Part shown: piece after piece, positions 17,540 to 26,245 of the stretch
How the letters are laid out: every line of letters begins with the position of its first letter
Position numbering within the stretch: position 1 is the stretch's first letter
Source of the DNA: Avichristensenella sp031549105
GTDB taxonomy: Bacteria > Bacillota > Clostridia > Christensenellales > Aristaeellaceae
Length of the DNA: 64,000 bases
Assembly (NCBI GenBank): GCA_031549105.1
Contig: JAVBQK010000069.1
Coordinates: forward strand, 62,001 to 126,000
Direction of reading: 5' to 3'
Translations under genes and position numbers: made by a program
Notes under the pieces: generated by a model
The model's input: the letters and a program-made list of their open reading frames with translations, nothing else
Database searches by the model: none
What the model was told of the DNA's origin: nothing

Positions 17540-18852
17540 GCGATCACCTCCAGCACGCGCACGAGCGCGTCGATTTCCTCGCAGGTGTTCATCTCGGTGA
17601 CGCAGTAAAGCGTCTGGTTCGGCCCCACCGGCAATCCGCCGACAAAGCCGCTATCCCGCAGCGCCGCGTCAATCTTCGCGGCGGGCAGGTCGCTCTCGAT
17701 CACAAACTCATGGAAGAATGGGCCTTGATACGCCATGCGCATGCCGGGCACGGCGGCAATCTTCTCCGCCGCATAGTGCGCTTTCTGCAGGCAGGCATTT
17801 GCCACGTCCCGCAGGCCCGCAGGTCCCATCGCCGTCAGGTAGATGCCTGCCGACAGCGCGCACAGCGACTGGTTGGAGCAGATGTTGCTGGCGGCCTTCT
17901 CACGGCGGATATGCTGCTCGCGCGCCTGCAGCGTCAGCACGTAGGCGCGATTGCCCGCGTCGTCCACCGTCTCGCCGACGATGCGGCCGGGGAGGTTCCG
18001 CAGCAGCTTCTTCGTCGCGGCCATGAACCCCACGCCCGGGCCGCCAAATGACATGGGAATGCCCAATGGTTGCCCGTCGCCGATGGCGATATCCGCGCCC
18101 AGCGCGCCGGGTCTCTTCAAAATTCCCAGCGAAATGGGGTTGACGTATGCGACCATCAGGCCCTTGGCCGCGTGGATGGTGTCCGCAAGCTCTTTGATGT
18201 CTTCGATCAGGCCAAAGTAGTTGGGCGAGGCGGCGATCAGGCCCGCCGCGCCGGGGGCATTCTCGGCGGCAAACGCCGCGTCGGTAACGCCATCCTTCAG
18301 CGGGATTTCGACTAGCTCCATGCCGACGCACGGCGCGTAGGTGCGCAGCACCGCCAGCACGTCCGGATGCAGACCCTGCGAGACAAGCAGCTTGTCCCTC
18401 CGGGCGCTATCGCGACACATCAGCATCGCCTCAGCGGCGGCGGTTGCGCCGTCATATACCGAGGCGTTGGACGCCTCCAGCCCCGTCAGCCGGGCGATCA
18501 GAGACTGATACTCGAATATCGCCTGCAGCATGCCCTGGCTCATCTCGGCCTGGTAGGGCGTGTAGGCGGTAAGCAGCTCGCCCCGCTGCGTCAGTGCGGG
18601 AATGATCGCCGGAATGAAATGCCGGTACGCACCCGCGCCGCGAAACAGCGGCTTTGCGGTGTCGTTATCCGCCGCGTAGGCAGCGATAAGCCGCATCGCA
18701 TCCGCCTCGGGCAGGCCATCCGGAAGGTCGAGTGGGCGGTCCAGCCGCACGCCCGCGGGGATGTCGCGCAGCAGGTCTTCGATGGACGACATGCCCATCT
18801 GGGCCAGCATCCGCGCCTGTTCCTCGCGGGTGGCGGGAACATAGCTTCTCAT
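17536..18852 (-). CDS. gcvPA: glycine dehydrogenase (decarboxylating) subunit 1
   Basis: A 438-residue N-terminal half of the P-protein. Recognisable parts are RSYVPATREEQARML at the start, YTPYQAEMSQGMLQAIFEYQ, and IGDGQPLGIPMSFGGPGVG in the middle. It forms a heterotetramer with GcvPB. The split arrangement is typical of Firmicutes. Its ATG overlaps the gcvH stop by 4 bases. Confidence 0.96.
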   Translation of the reverse strand: MRSYVPATREEQARMLAQMGMSSIEDLLRDIPAGVRLDRPLDLPDGLPEADAMRLIAAYAADNDTAKPLFRGAGAYRHFIPAIIPALTQRGELLTAYTPYQAEMSQGMLQAIFEYQSLIARLTGLEASNASVYDGATAAAEAMLMCRDSARRDKLLVSQGLHPDVLAVLRTYAPCVGMELVEIPLKDGVTDAAFAAENAPGAAGLIAASPNYFGLIEDIKELADTIHAAKGLMVAYVNPISLGILKRPGALGADIAIGDGQPLGIPMSFGGPGVGFMAATKKLLRNLPGRIVGETVDDAGNRAYVLTLQAREQHIRREKAASNICSNQSLCALSAGIYLTAMGPAGLRDVANACLQKAHYAAEKIAAVPGMRMAYQGPFFHEFVIESDLPAAKIDAALRDSGFVGGLPVGPNQTLYCVTEMNTCEEIDALVRVLEVIA

Positions 18853-19235
18853 GCCTTGTCTTCCTCCGCGATGACCAGCGCGTTATACTCGGTGTGGTTG
18901 AGCAGCATGCCCTCATCCAGCGCGTCAACCTTGATCTTCGCGATCCACGCGCCCCACGGGTCTCCGTTGATCGCCTCGGGCGCATCCTCCAGCGCGGCGT
19001 TTACCTCCAGCACCTCGCCGGTCGGCACGCAGAACACCTCGGACGCCGCCTTGACGGACTCCACCACGGCCAGCTGGCTTCCGGCCTCCAGCACATCGCC
19101 CACGGCGGGCAGTTCTACATAGACGATGTCGCCCAGCATGCGCTGCGCGTAGTCAGTCAGGCCGATCGTGGCCACGCCATCCTCGACGAGGACCCATTCG
19201 TGTTCCCGGGAATACTTGCGGTCGTTAGGAATCAT
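18849..19235 (-). CDS. gcvH: glycine cleavage system H protein
   Basis: A 128-residue lipoyl carrier protein. The lipoylated residue is Lys62 in VESVKAASEV. Start 19235 is chosen because GAGGAGG lies 8 bases upstream; the longer frame from 19259 starts before that site. The body (YSREHEWVLVEDGVATIGLTDYAQ) is canonical. The gap from the gcvT stop is 29 bases. Confidence 0.96.
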   Translation of the reverse strand: MIPNDRKYSREHEWVLVEDGVATIGLTDYAQRMLGDIVYVELPAVGDVLEAGSQLAVVESVKAASEVFCVPTGEVLEVNAALEDAPEAINGDPWGAWIAKIKVDALDEGMLLNHTEYNALVIAEEDKA

Positions 19236-19264
19236 AGGAAACGCCTCCTCAACGCTCAATGCGT

Positions 19265-20344
19265 TTATTTGCTCGTGGACTTGTAAAACGGCAGCTTGGT
19301 CCGCGCCGCGCGCAGCTTCTTGCCGCGCACCTCGATAAACAGCTCACTAAGTTCTGCTGCCTCCAGCGTCACCAGCGCCATCGCGACGTTCTTGCCCAGG
19401 GTCGGCGCGGGGCCGCCGCTGGTCGTCTCGCCGACGATGTTGCCCTCCGCGTCCAGCACCGGGCAGTGTTCACGCGCGATGCCCCGGTCGATCAGTTCCA
19501 GGCCGATCCGGCGGCGTGCGCGGGGCTTTGCTTCCAGTGCAGCCTTGCCGATGAAGTCCGGCTTGTCCATCTTAACGAACGTCTTCAGCCCGCATTCCAG
19601 CGGGGTGATCTCTTGGCTCAGCTCGTGGCCATACAGCGGCATGGAGCACTCAAAACGCAGGGTGTCCCGCGCACCGAGGCCGCAGGGCACAGCGCCCGCC
19701 GCGATCAGCGCATCATGCAACGCCGGGGCATCCGCAGGCGCAAGGTAGATTTCCACACCCGGCTCGCCCGTGTAGCCGGTCTTTGACACAAGGCACGGAA
19801 TGCCCGCGATCTGGACCTGCTCTACGAACGTGTACGGCTTCTCCGGCAGTTCGCCCGAAACGCCCGCCTTGGCCAGCACATCCCGGTAGAGCGGGCCTTG
19901 CACCGCCAGCTGCGCGGTCTCATCGGAGATATTGGCAAGCACCACACCCGCGCCCTGGTGCGCCTGCATCCAGGCGTAGTCCTTGTCCGTGTTGGACGCG
20001 TTGACGATGATCAGGTAATCGCCCTCGCCGCGCTTGTAGACGATCAGGTCGTCGACCGTGCCGCCGTCCTCGTAGCACATGGGCGAATAGCGACAACTGT
20101 GGTCCGGCATGCCTGTAAAGTCATTGGTGCAAATGGTGTTGAGGAACGCGAGCGCGCCGTCGCCACGGGCGGTAATTTCGCCCATATGCGATACGTCGAA
20201 CACGCCGCAGGCCTCGCGCACGGCCTTGTGCTCGGTCAGGATGGCGCTATACTGTACCGGCAGCGCCCAGCCGCCGAACTCCACCATCTTCCCGCCCAGG
20301 CGTAGATGGTTGTCGTACAGCGGTGTACGTTTTGCTTCCTGCAT
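19265..20344 (-). CDS. gcvT: glycine cleavage system T protein (aminomethyltransferase)
   Basis: A 359-residue tetrahydrofolate-dependent aminomethyltransferase that releases ammonia and forms methylene-THF. Family marks are RTPLYDNHLRLGGKMVEFGGWALPVQY, GVFDVSHMGEI, GDYLIIVNASNTDKD and GYTGEPGVEIYL. It is the first gene of the operon. The leader from the promoter is only about 45 bases, too short for a glycine riboswitch. Confidence 0.96.
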   Translation of the reverse strand: MQEAKRTPLYDNHLRLGGKMVEFGGWALPVQYSAILTEHKAVREACGVFDVSHMGEITARGDGALAFLNTICTNDFTGMPDHSCRYSPMCYEDGGTVDDLIVYKRGEGDYLIIVNASNTDKDYAWMQAHQGAGVVLANISDETAQLAVQGPLYRDVLAKAGVSGELPEKPYTFVEQVQIAGIPCLVSKTGYTGEPGVEIYLAPADAPALHDALIAAGAVPCGLGARDTLRFECSMPLYGHELSQEITPLECGLKTFVKMDKPDFIGKAALEAKPRARRRIGLELIDRGIAREHCPVLDAEGNIVGETTSGGPAPTLGKNVAMALVTLEAAELSELFIEVRGKKLRAARTKLPFYKSTSK

Positions 20345-20386
20345 CTTCTAGCTCCTTTGCATATTGTGCGTCGTTGCTTTACTTAC

Positions 20387-20415
20387 ATTATAGCGGGTTG
20401 ACAGAAGAAGGGCAA
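20387..20415 (-). promoter_or_regulatory. promoter of the gcv operon
   Basis: Minus strand: TTGCCC (20415-20410), 17 bases, perfect TATAAT (20392-20387). An inverted repeat, GGGCAAGG AAAAA CCTCGCCC (20410-20430), overlaps the -35 element and could be an operator. Confidence 0.8.
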
Positions 20416-20462
20416 GGAAAAACCTCGCCCGCTAGTAATTTCTGGAATCATAACAAGATGGA

Positions 20463-20491
20463 TTGACTTTGTGTTACGATTCCGTTACAAT
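20463..20491 (+). promoter_or_regulatory. promoter of the SH3/peptidoglycan-binding gene
   Basis: TTGACT (20463-20468), 17 bases, TACAAT (20486-20491); the start codon is at 20531. Confidence 0.78.
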
Positions 20492-20530
20492 TTTCGCATA
20501 TTATCCGGAATTTGAAGGGAGCACACGGCT

Positions 20531-21148
20531 ATGAAACGCATCACCGTATTCCTGCTGCTCGCGGCACTTCTCTGCACGGCCATCGCGCCGGCCATGGCGG
20601 CTGTTATGTTGCCGACGACGCAGATGCTGTCGAGCAACGCGCACCTGCGAGCCGAGCCCAGCGCGGACAGCGCAAGCAAAATGATCCTGATGAAGGGGTA
20701 CCAGGTGACCGTGCTTGAAGTCGCCAATGGCTGGCTGCGCGTAAAGTACGGCAACTACTACGGCTACATCCGCGGCGATCTGGTCTATCCCGCCGCCGAT
20801 AACTACTTTTTTACCCTCTCCAAGGGCATGCAGGGCGCAGAAGTGCGCCAGCTACAGGAAACGCTCTATGTGATGGGCTTTTTCACCGGCACGCCTGACG
20901 GCTACTTCGGTGACTCCACCGTGCGGGCCGTCGCTGCGCTGCAATCCGCTTGCGGGATGGTACCCAGCGGCATTGTTGATAGCGACACCTACGCGCTCAT
21001 CGACATGCTGGTTAATGACACAGGCGCGGTGGACCCCTATGCCTCGGTCGGCAGCGCGCCTAGCGGAAGCGTGCCGAGCGGAAGCAGCACGGGTGGGAGC
21101 GGCACGAGCACCCCGAGCCAGGACCCGAGGAACTATCCTGGCGGCTGA
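20531..21148 (+). CDS. secreted SH3 and peptidoglycan-binding domain protein
   Basis: 205 residues: a signal peptide (1-23, ending APAMAA), a bacterial SH3 domain (about 30-85; NAHLRAEPSADS, VANGWLRVKYGNYYGYIRGDLV), a peptidoglycan_binding_1 helical domain (about 95-160; LSKGMQGAEVRQLQETLYVMGFF, DGYFGDSTVRAVAALQ), and a Ser/Gly/Pro-rich tail of about 40 residues. No catalytic domain is present, so it probably tethers to or senses the cell wall. GAAGGGAG precedes the ATG. It has its own promoter, and terminators follow. Confidence 0.9.
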   Translation: MKRITVFLLLAALLCTAIAPAMAAVMLPTTQMLSSNAHLRAEPSADSASKMILMKGYQVTVLEVANGWLRVKYGNYYGYIRGDLVYPAADNYFFTLSKGMQGAEVRQLQETLYVMGFFTGTPDGYFGDSTVRAVAALQSACGMVPSGIVDSDTYALIDMLVNDTGAVDPYASVGSAPSGSVPSGSSTGGSGTSTPSQDPRNYPGG

Positions 21149-21159
21149 GGAACAAAAGA

Positions 21160-21187
21160 GTTCAGGGGACCAATGGTGCCCCTGAAC
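21160..21187 (+). repeat. hairpin downstream of the SH3 gene
   Basis: GTTCAGGGG (21160-21168) pairs with CCCCTGAAC (21179-21187). No T run follows. Confidence 0.6.
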
Positions 21188-21214
21188 CCCGCATAAACGG
21201 CATAGCCCATTAAG

Positions 21215-21250
21215 CAGAGGCCAGGAGGATATCCCCCGGCCTCTGTTTTC
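21215..21250 (+). terminator. rho-independent terminator
   Basis: CAGAGGCC (21215-21222) pairs with GGCCTCTG (21238-21245), then TTTTCTT. It separates convergent genes. Confidence 0.75.
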
Positions 21251-22396
21251 TTACTTATCCTTGTCCGGCTTCTTTCCAATCATTCCGCCGGTCATCTCGC
21301 TCGTGCCGCGCTTGACCTTCTCCCACGCGGCCTTGCCGCCGCCCGTCTGCAGCAGTGCAAACGCGGCGACCGCGATTACCACGGCGATCACTACCCAGAT
21401 GATGCCGGTGCCCGCGCCCTTGCTCTGGGCCTGCTGGTTTCCATCGCTGCCGCCGGCCGCACCGTTCACATCACCGTAAAGGGTGTTCGCGATGACGTTG
21501 CTCATCAGCTTGGTGGAGGCGATCACGCGGTCCTTGTCCAGCGTATGGGTACCAAATTCCAGCAGAATGGCGTTGCTCATCAGGTCCTGGTTGTACGCGC
21601 CCTTGCCGATGAAGATGTCCTTGATCAGCTCCGGATACTCGCTGTCCGCAACAGCCTTTAGCTGCAGCGCGAACTCCTTGTTCGCCGACGAGTTCTGGTT
21701 GGAGCGGCCTACCAGCAGCCGCACCTTGCTGACAGCTTCGCCGTCAACCTCAGTTTTATACTCATCCGGGTCGGGGATACCGTCGCGGTGCACGTCGATC
21801 AGCGCATCGGGCGCCTGTTTGAGCAGCTCAATCGCCGTCTGGCGCGAGCGGCGGTACGCACCCGCGTCGTGCGGCACGTGCTTTGTCTCATCCAGAATGA
21901 CCGTGATGCCCTTCTCCTCCAGTGCGGTTTTCAGCGACTCGCAGACATCGTAGATGCCGCCGTGACCGTCCTCGGCGCTCTGGGTGCCATCGGTGGGTTT
22001 ATAGCTTTCATCGGAGTGTGTGGCGTACATGGCGATTAGCCGATTGTCATTGCCGCTGCCGTCCGTGCTGCTAGCGTCCCCACCGGCGTTTGATACCACG
22101 ACCGCCGCGGAGGTCTGCAGCCAGTTTACATCCGGCATCTGCTGCGCGCCCTTGTGCGCGGCGCGCGCGGTCATCGCCTGGTCATCGACCGACTCGATGA
22201 CATAAAGCTGGTTGTCGGAGCTGATATACTCGTCGCCCGCTTCCATCGCGCCCGCGAAGGAAAAGAGCTTTTCACCGTTCTGGTCATAGACGGTGTAGAC
22301 GCCGTCCACCTCGCCATCGGCCGGGGCGCGCAACGGCAGCAGGATCAGCACCGCAGCCAGAAACACAAAGGCAAACCGCTTGATGGTCATTTTCAT
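21251..22396 (-). CDS. spoIIP: stage II sporulation protein P
   Basis: A 381-residue amidase/endopeptidase that thins septal peptidoglycan during engulfment. After an N-terminal signal or anchor (1-27), the catalytic domain has ATHSDESY (125-132; family YxTHSxESY), HGGIYD (145-150), DVHRDG (201-206) and LLEFGTHT (about 278-285). A Gly/Ser/Gln linker and a C-terminal membrane segment follow (about 325-347), then a basic tail. A C-terminal membrane anchor is unusual compared with B. subtilis SpoIIP. It starts 1 base after the stop of the upstream membrane gene. Confidence 0.9.
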   Translation of the reverse strand: MKMTIKRFAFVFLAAVLILLPLRAPADGEVDGVYTVYDQNGEKLFSFAGAMEAGDEYISSDNQLYVIESVDDQAMTARAAHKGAQQMPDVNWLQTSAAVVVSNAGGDASSTDGSGNDNRLIAMYATHSDESYKPTDGTQSAEDGHGGIYDVCESLKTALEEKGITVILDETKHVPHDAGAYRRSRQTAIELLKQAPDALIDVHRDGIPDPDEYKTEVDGEAVSKVRLLVGRSNQNSSANKEFALQLKAVADSEYPELIKDIFIGKGAYNQDLMSNAILLEFGTHTLDKDRVIASTKLMSNVIANTLYGDVNGAAGGSDGNQQAQSKGAGTGIIWVVIAVVIAVAAFALLQTGGGKAAWEKVKRGTSEMTGGMIGKKPDKDK

Positions 22397-22397
22397 G

Positions 22398-23018
22398 TTA
22401 TTCCGCCCGCTCCTTTCTGCGTCCGCGCAAAACGCGCTCCAGTGCCTCGCCGACGAACTCCGCCAGCAGCACCGCGATCAGGCCAGAGATGACCACCGCG
22501 TCCAGCGCACCGCCGGTGCCCAGGCGCAGCAGCGTATCCACACCCTTGCTCGCGTTGACGATGCCCACGGTGATGTCGGCGATCAAAACGCCCAGCACCG
22601 CGCTGACAAACGCCGCCCTGCGCGAGCGCCCCAGCAGGTACGCGATGACGCCCGCCGCCAGGCCGTAGGCGTAGTTCGGGTCCAGGAAGATGCCTTCCGG
22701 CTCGGCCGGCATCAGCAGGCTGATCAGCCAGACCGCCGCCGCCGTCAGCAGCGCGCCGAACAGCGCCCGGGCCACCTCGATCGGCCGTTCGGCCTTGATG
22801 AGCAGCCATACGCATATCGCGACAGGAATCAGGCAGCCGCCCACGCCGATTCTCACATTGCCAATGGGGATTGCCGGAATTAGGCCGCCGATGAAGATGC
22901 CTAGCATCGCCGCCAGCGCCCACTTATCGTTCAGGCGCATCCGGTCCAGCACCCGCTGCCCTACGCCAAAGACAACCAGCAGCGACAGCACCAGCAATAC
23001 GATCATGCCAAAGGTCAT
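22398..23018 (-). CDS. polytopic membrane protein, DUF1614-like
   Basis: A 206-residue membrane protein with about six hydrophobic segments; GGCLIPVAICVWLL and NYAYGLAAGVIAYLLG are notable. Start 23018 (MTFGMIVLL) has GGGGTG 6 bases upstream; a longer frame begins at 23036. The arrangement of a Gly-rich loop and a small C-terminal pair of helices resembles DUF1614 proteins, but I hold that assignment loosely. The near-overlap with spoIIP suggests a sporulation or envelope role. Confidence 0.7.
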   Translation of the reverse strand: MTFGMIVLLVLSLLVVFGVGQRVLDRMRLNDKWALAAMLGIFIGGLIPAIPIGNVRIGVGGCLIPVAICVWLLIKAERPIEVARALFGALLTAAAVWLISLLMPAEPEGIFLDPNYAYGLAAGVIAYLLGRSRRAAFVSAVLGVLIADITVGIVNASKGVDTLLRLGTGGALDAVVISGLIAVLLAEFVGEALERVLRGRRKERAE

Positions 23019-23072
23019 TTGCACACCCCGTTTCACACGTTTTACTCAGAGGCGCGAGTTCACTGCCATCGC

Positions 23073-23115
23073 ACCATAGAGGGATTCCGCGAGGAATCCT
23101 TATCGCTCCTATGGT
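23073..23115. repeat. nested hairpin between divergent transcripts
   Basis: GGATTCC GCGA GGAATCC (23082-23099, GNRA-type loop) is enclosed by ACCATAG (23073-23079) and CTATGGT (23109-23115). It lies in the gap between the spoIIP operon and fucU. Confidence 0.6.
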
Positions 23116-23217
23116 AACCATGCGCGTCAAGACTATACGCCCGGCAGGGAAAACAGGGACGTCTGTCGAAAGATGAAAAAAAGTACAATTCTGCATTTTT
23201 TCATGGAGGTAGGACGC

Positions 23218-23658
23218 ATGTTAAAAGGCATCCCTTCAATACTATCCCCGGAACTGCTCAAGGTTATGATGGAGATGGGTCATGGCGATACGATCATCAT
23301 CGCTGACGGAAATTTCCCCGGCGCATCCATGGCGCAGCGGCTTGTGCGGCTGGACGGCCACGGAACGACCCAGGTGCTCGAAGCCATGCTCACGCTCTTC
23401 CCGTTGGATACATACGTGGATACCCCGGTGAAATTAATGGAAGTGATGCCGGGCGACCCGGTCAAAACGCCGATTTGGGATGAGTACGCTGCGGTGGTGG
23501 AGTGCGCACAGCCGGGCACGAAAATTGGCCATGTGGAGCGCTTTGCATTCTATGATCTGGCGAAGGCTGCCTATTGCGTCGTGCAGACGGGCGAGACGGC
23601 GCTCTATGCAAACCTCTTGCTGCAAAAGGGCGTCGTGAAGCCGGGGGCCGCTCGCTAG
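23218..23658 (+). CDS. fucU: RbsD/FucU family sugar mutarotase
   Basis: A 146-residue protein that interconverts anomers of fucose or ribose to feed kinases or isomerases. FucU marks are the N-terminal LKGIPSILSPELLKVMMEMGHGDTIIIADGNFP with the catalytic His, and HVERFAFYDLAKAAYCVVQTGE near the C-terminus. Start 23218 has GGAGGT 8 bases upstream. No other fucose genes are near. It overlaps the next gene by one base (TAGTG). Confidence 0.9.
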   Translation: MLKGIPSILSPELLKVMMEMGHGDTIIIADGNFPGASMAQRLVRLDGHGTTQVLEAMLTLFPLDTYVDTPVKLMEVMPGDPVKTPIWDEYAAVVECAQPGTKIGHVERFAFYDLAKAAYCVVQTGETALYANLLLQKGVVKPGAAR

Positions 23659-24560
23659 TGCCGGCCGGGTATTTGCACCAGCGCTGCGCCGAGATGGCCA
23701 GCGCGAAGGCCCTGGTGACGCCCGCTGAGCGGACCGCATACATCCTGGGCTCGCAGGGGCCGGACCCGCTGTTCATGCTGGGCATCTTTCCGCTGCGCCC
23801 ATCGTCGAAGCCCCTCAAACTAGGCAATGTTCTGCATTCCAGCCGCACCGGCGCGTTCCTCACCGCACTGCTCAGCGAGGCCAGGAAAGGCAACCCCGTG
23901 CAGCGTGCATTTGCGCTGGGCTTTTTGACGCACTACGCACTGGACTCCACCGTGCACCCGTATGTCTACTCGCAGAGCATTGACAAAAAAGGCCGCTATT
24001 CAAGCCCCTTACACCTGCGCCTGGAGAAGCACTGGGACACGCTGTACCTGCTGCGCGACGGCGGCCATGGCACCCCGGTGATGACGCCGGGCGTGCTGGA
24101 CGCAAAGCCGCACTGGCAGGCAATCGCCGCCGTGTGGGCCAGCGCCGCGCAGACGGTGTACCCCGAGCAGGGCTTCACCCCGGAGCTGATCGAGAAATCA
24201 TTCGGCGACGCGGTGCGCGTCTGCCGTCTGACCCATAGCCCGCACGGCGTCAAGTACGGCACGTTCTGGGTGCTGGAGCGCATCATTGGCAAACCCGCGC
24301 TGATCACCTCCCAGATGTGCCCGGTGATCCCCTCGAGAAAGGACATCACCAACACCGAGGGCCGTCCCTGGCGCGCGCCGTCCCAGCCGGGCATTGAGCG
24401 CCGCGAGGGCCTGGACCAACTGTTCGGCGTCGCCGTGTCCCGCGCGGCAGAACTGCTGCGCGCGGCCGGCAGCTACTTCGACCGCGACCTGGATGAGAAG
24501 GCGCTGGCCGCGATCATCGGCAACGTGGGATACGACACAGGGATGGAGAGCCAGCCGTAA
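23658..24560 (+). CDS. zinc-dependent phospholipase C-like protein
   Basis: A 300-residue protein related to PF00882. It starts at a GTG that overlaps the fucU stop (TAGTG), giving the usual short N-terminus (PAGYLHQRCAE with an early metal-binding His). Further ligands lie in ILGSQGPDPLF and FLTHYALDSTVHPYVY. The family includes bacterial phospholipases and many uncharacterised Clostridia proteins. No signal peptide is seen, so a secreted toxin role is unlikely. Stacked hairpins follow. Confidence 0.8.
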   Translation: MPAGYLHQRCAEMASAKALVTPAERTAYILGSQGPDPLFMLGIFPLRPSSKPLKLGNVLHSSRTGAFLTALLSEARKGNPVQRAFALGFLTHYALDSTVHPYVYSQSIDKKGRYSSPLHLRLEKHWDTLYLLRDGGHGTPVMTPGVLDAKPHWQAIAAVWASAAQTVYPEQGFTPELIEKSFGDAVRVCRLTHSPHGVKYGTFWVLERIIGKPALITSQMCPVIPSRKDITNTEGRPWRAPSQPGIERREGLDQLFGVAVSRAAELLRAAGSYFDRDLDEKALAAIIGNVGYDTGMESQP

Positions 24561-24573
24561 TTCGTCAGATACT

Positions 24574-24706
24574 GGAAGGGGGACACGTCCCCCTTCCAAC
24601 ATCCCCCTGGCTAAGGTATGTTTTCAGGCGAAACCGCCTGAAAACTCCCCGCCCGACCGGCAAAGCCGGTCGATACGATCCAAACATAAAGGGGCTTCGG
24701 CCCCTT
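24574..24706. repeat. stack of four perfect hairpins
   Basis: GGAAGGGGGACACGTCCCCCTTCC (24574-24597) is continuous and palindromic apart from its centre. It is followed by TTTTCAGGCG/CGCCTGAAAA (24621-24644), CGACCGGC AAA GCCGGTCG (24654-24672) and AAGGGGC TTCG GCCCCTT (24689-24706, stable UUCG loop). No gene is visible. It differs from the loci A-C-E modules but has a similar design. Confidence 0.8.
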
Positions 24707-24765
24707 CATGCAACCCAGAATTAGGAAACGACAGTTTTTGCATTATTCCCTTCGGAGGTGACAGC

Positions 24766-26121
24766 ATGGCGATCAAACGAACCCGGCGGGGTATTTCGAT
24801 AGGGACAGTATTCATGCTGTCGTTGACCGTGGTGACGCTGCTGACAGGCGCGGTGATTCTCTCTCGCCTTTCCGGCAATATGGGGCCTGTGACGATTGAC
24901 CCCAAACTCCTCACCGAGCCGCTGAACGTGCTCGCCCGCACCATCACCGATACGGAACCAAACGCGCAGGGCGCGCAGCAACAGCAGGCAGGCACGCCCG
25001 TGCAGACGGACGGCGCGGGGCTGCCCGCCGCTACGCTTGCTCCGACCCCGACACCCGCGCCCACCGTGCCGCCCAGCCAGATTCTGACGCTGACGGCAGT
25101 GGGCCAAGTAACGCTGGGCAGCGAGCTGCAGCGCAGCGGCCAGGGCGGGTCCACGGGCTTTGGCTTTGACGACATCATTGCACCTGTCGCATCGGCGATG
25201 GGCGCAGATCTTTCCTTTGCGACATTGCGCATGGGCCTCAGCCGTGATATCAATGCCTATGGCACCTACTGCGGCCCGCAGGATGCCGCCGCCGCACTGA
25301 AGAATGCGGGCGTGAACGTGCTGAACCTGGCGACCGACCGGCTGTTTGACCGGGGCGTCACAGGCCTTTCGGAGACGCGCTCCATCCTAACAGAACTGGG
25401 CATCTCGCAGGCGGGCGCATACCTGACCGCGAGCGAGCGGCAGGAGCCGTCCATTGTAGACATCAACGGCGTGAAGGTGGGCGTGCTGGCGTACACCGGG
25501 CAGATCAGCTCCTCGGGCAAGAAGGCGGCCAGCCAGGTGGAGATCGCCGCCGGCACCCGCCTGCTGGACGTGACCGCCGCGACCTCCGACATCCAAACGC
25601 TCCGCGCGCGCGGCGCGGACCTGATCATTGTGCTGGCGCACTGGGGCGAGCGATCGGATACGAAAGTAACCAAGACGACTCGCGACACAGCCACAGCACT
25701 TGCAAACGCGGGCGCGGATATCATCCTGGGCACAAACCCCACCACCGTGCACGAGATGGAGCGGCGCACCGTTACCGACGCGAGCGGCGCTTCGCGTGAG
25801 GTATTCATCGCCTACTCGCTGGGCAATTTCCTCATCGACGATTCCCGCGACACCGGCGACATCACCGGCGTAATCCTCCGCCTGCGCATTGAATGGAACT
25901 TCCAGGCGAAGCGCGCTGTCATCGAGGACGCGGTCTACATGCCCACCTGGATCATGCGCTGGAAGGATTCCGCGGGCATCAACCGCTTCCGCGTCGTGCC
26001 TGCCGGCATCACCACCATCCCCGACAACATGACCGACAGCATCTACCTCAACATGAAAAAGGCCTACCAGAACATGGCCACCAAGCTGGGCAGCAGCGCG
26101 GCGCGGCCGGTGATGGAATGA
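24766..26121 (+). CDS. CapA-like protein with lost metal-site motifs
   Basis: A 451-residue membrane-anchored protein (one helix at about 14-33), then a Gln/Pro/Thr-rich linker (65-105) and a domain with the CapA/PgsA (PF09587) fold. The scaffold is clear: VDINGVKVGVLAYTG, IIVLAHWG (287-294), YSLGNFLIDD. The active-site motifs are changed: GDxML is GQVTLG (113-118), NLE is TLR, ANNHxxDxG is ATDRLFDRG (189-197), and GHHPH is GTNPTTVHE (322-330). CapA proteins act in polyglutamate capsule synthesis or as metallophosphatases; this one is probably non-catalytic. GGAGGT precedes the ATG. Confidence 0.82.
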   Translation: MAIKRTRRGISIGTVFMLSLTVVTLLTGAVILSRLSGNMGPVTIDPKLLTEPLNVLARTITDTEPNAQGAQQQQAGTPVQTDGAGLPAATLAPTPTPAPTVPPSQILTLTAVGQVTLGSELQRSGQGGSTGFGFDDIIAPVASAMGADLSFATLRMGLSRDINAYGTYCGPQDAAAALKNAGVNVLNLATDRLFDRGVTGLSETRSILTELGISQAGAYLTASERQEPSIVDINGVKVGVLAYTGQISSSGKKAASQVEIAAGTRLLDVTAATSDIQTLRARGADLIIVLAHWGERSDTKVTKTTRDTATALANAGADIILGTNPTTVHEMERRTVTDASGASREVFIAYSLGNFLIDDSRDTGDITGVILRLRIEWNFQAKRAVIEDAVYMPTWIMRWKDSAGINRFRVVPAGITTIPDNMTDSIYLNMKKAYQNMATKLGSSAARPVME

Positions 26122-26156
26122 CGAAAAGGAACGCAAGGGGTTTCTGTATATGACAA

Positions 26157-26184
26157 AGACCGCTCGATATGCTTCGGGCGGTCT
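26157..26184. repeat. hairpin between convergent genes
   Basis: AGACCGC (26157-26163) pairs with GCGGTCT (26178-26184). There is no long T run; it may be a weak bidirectional terminator. Confidence 0.5.
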
Positions 26185-26245
26185 CTGCTTGTACACTGAA
26201 TAAAGGAAGGGGTAAATTGTACTTCTGATGTCTTTTCGCTTCTCT

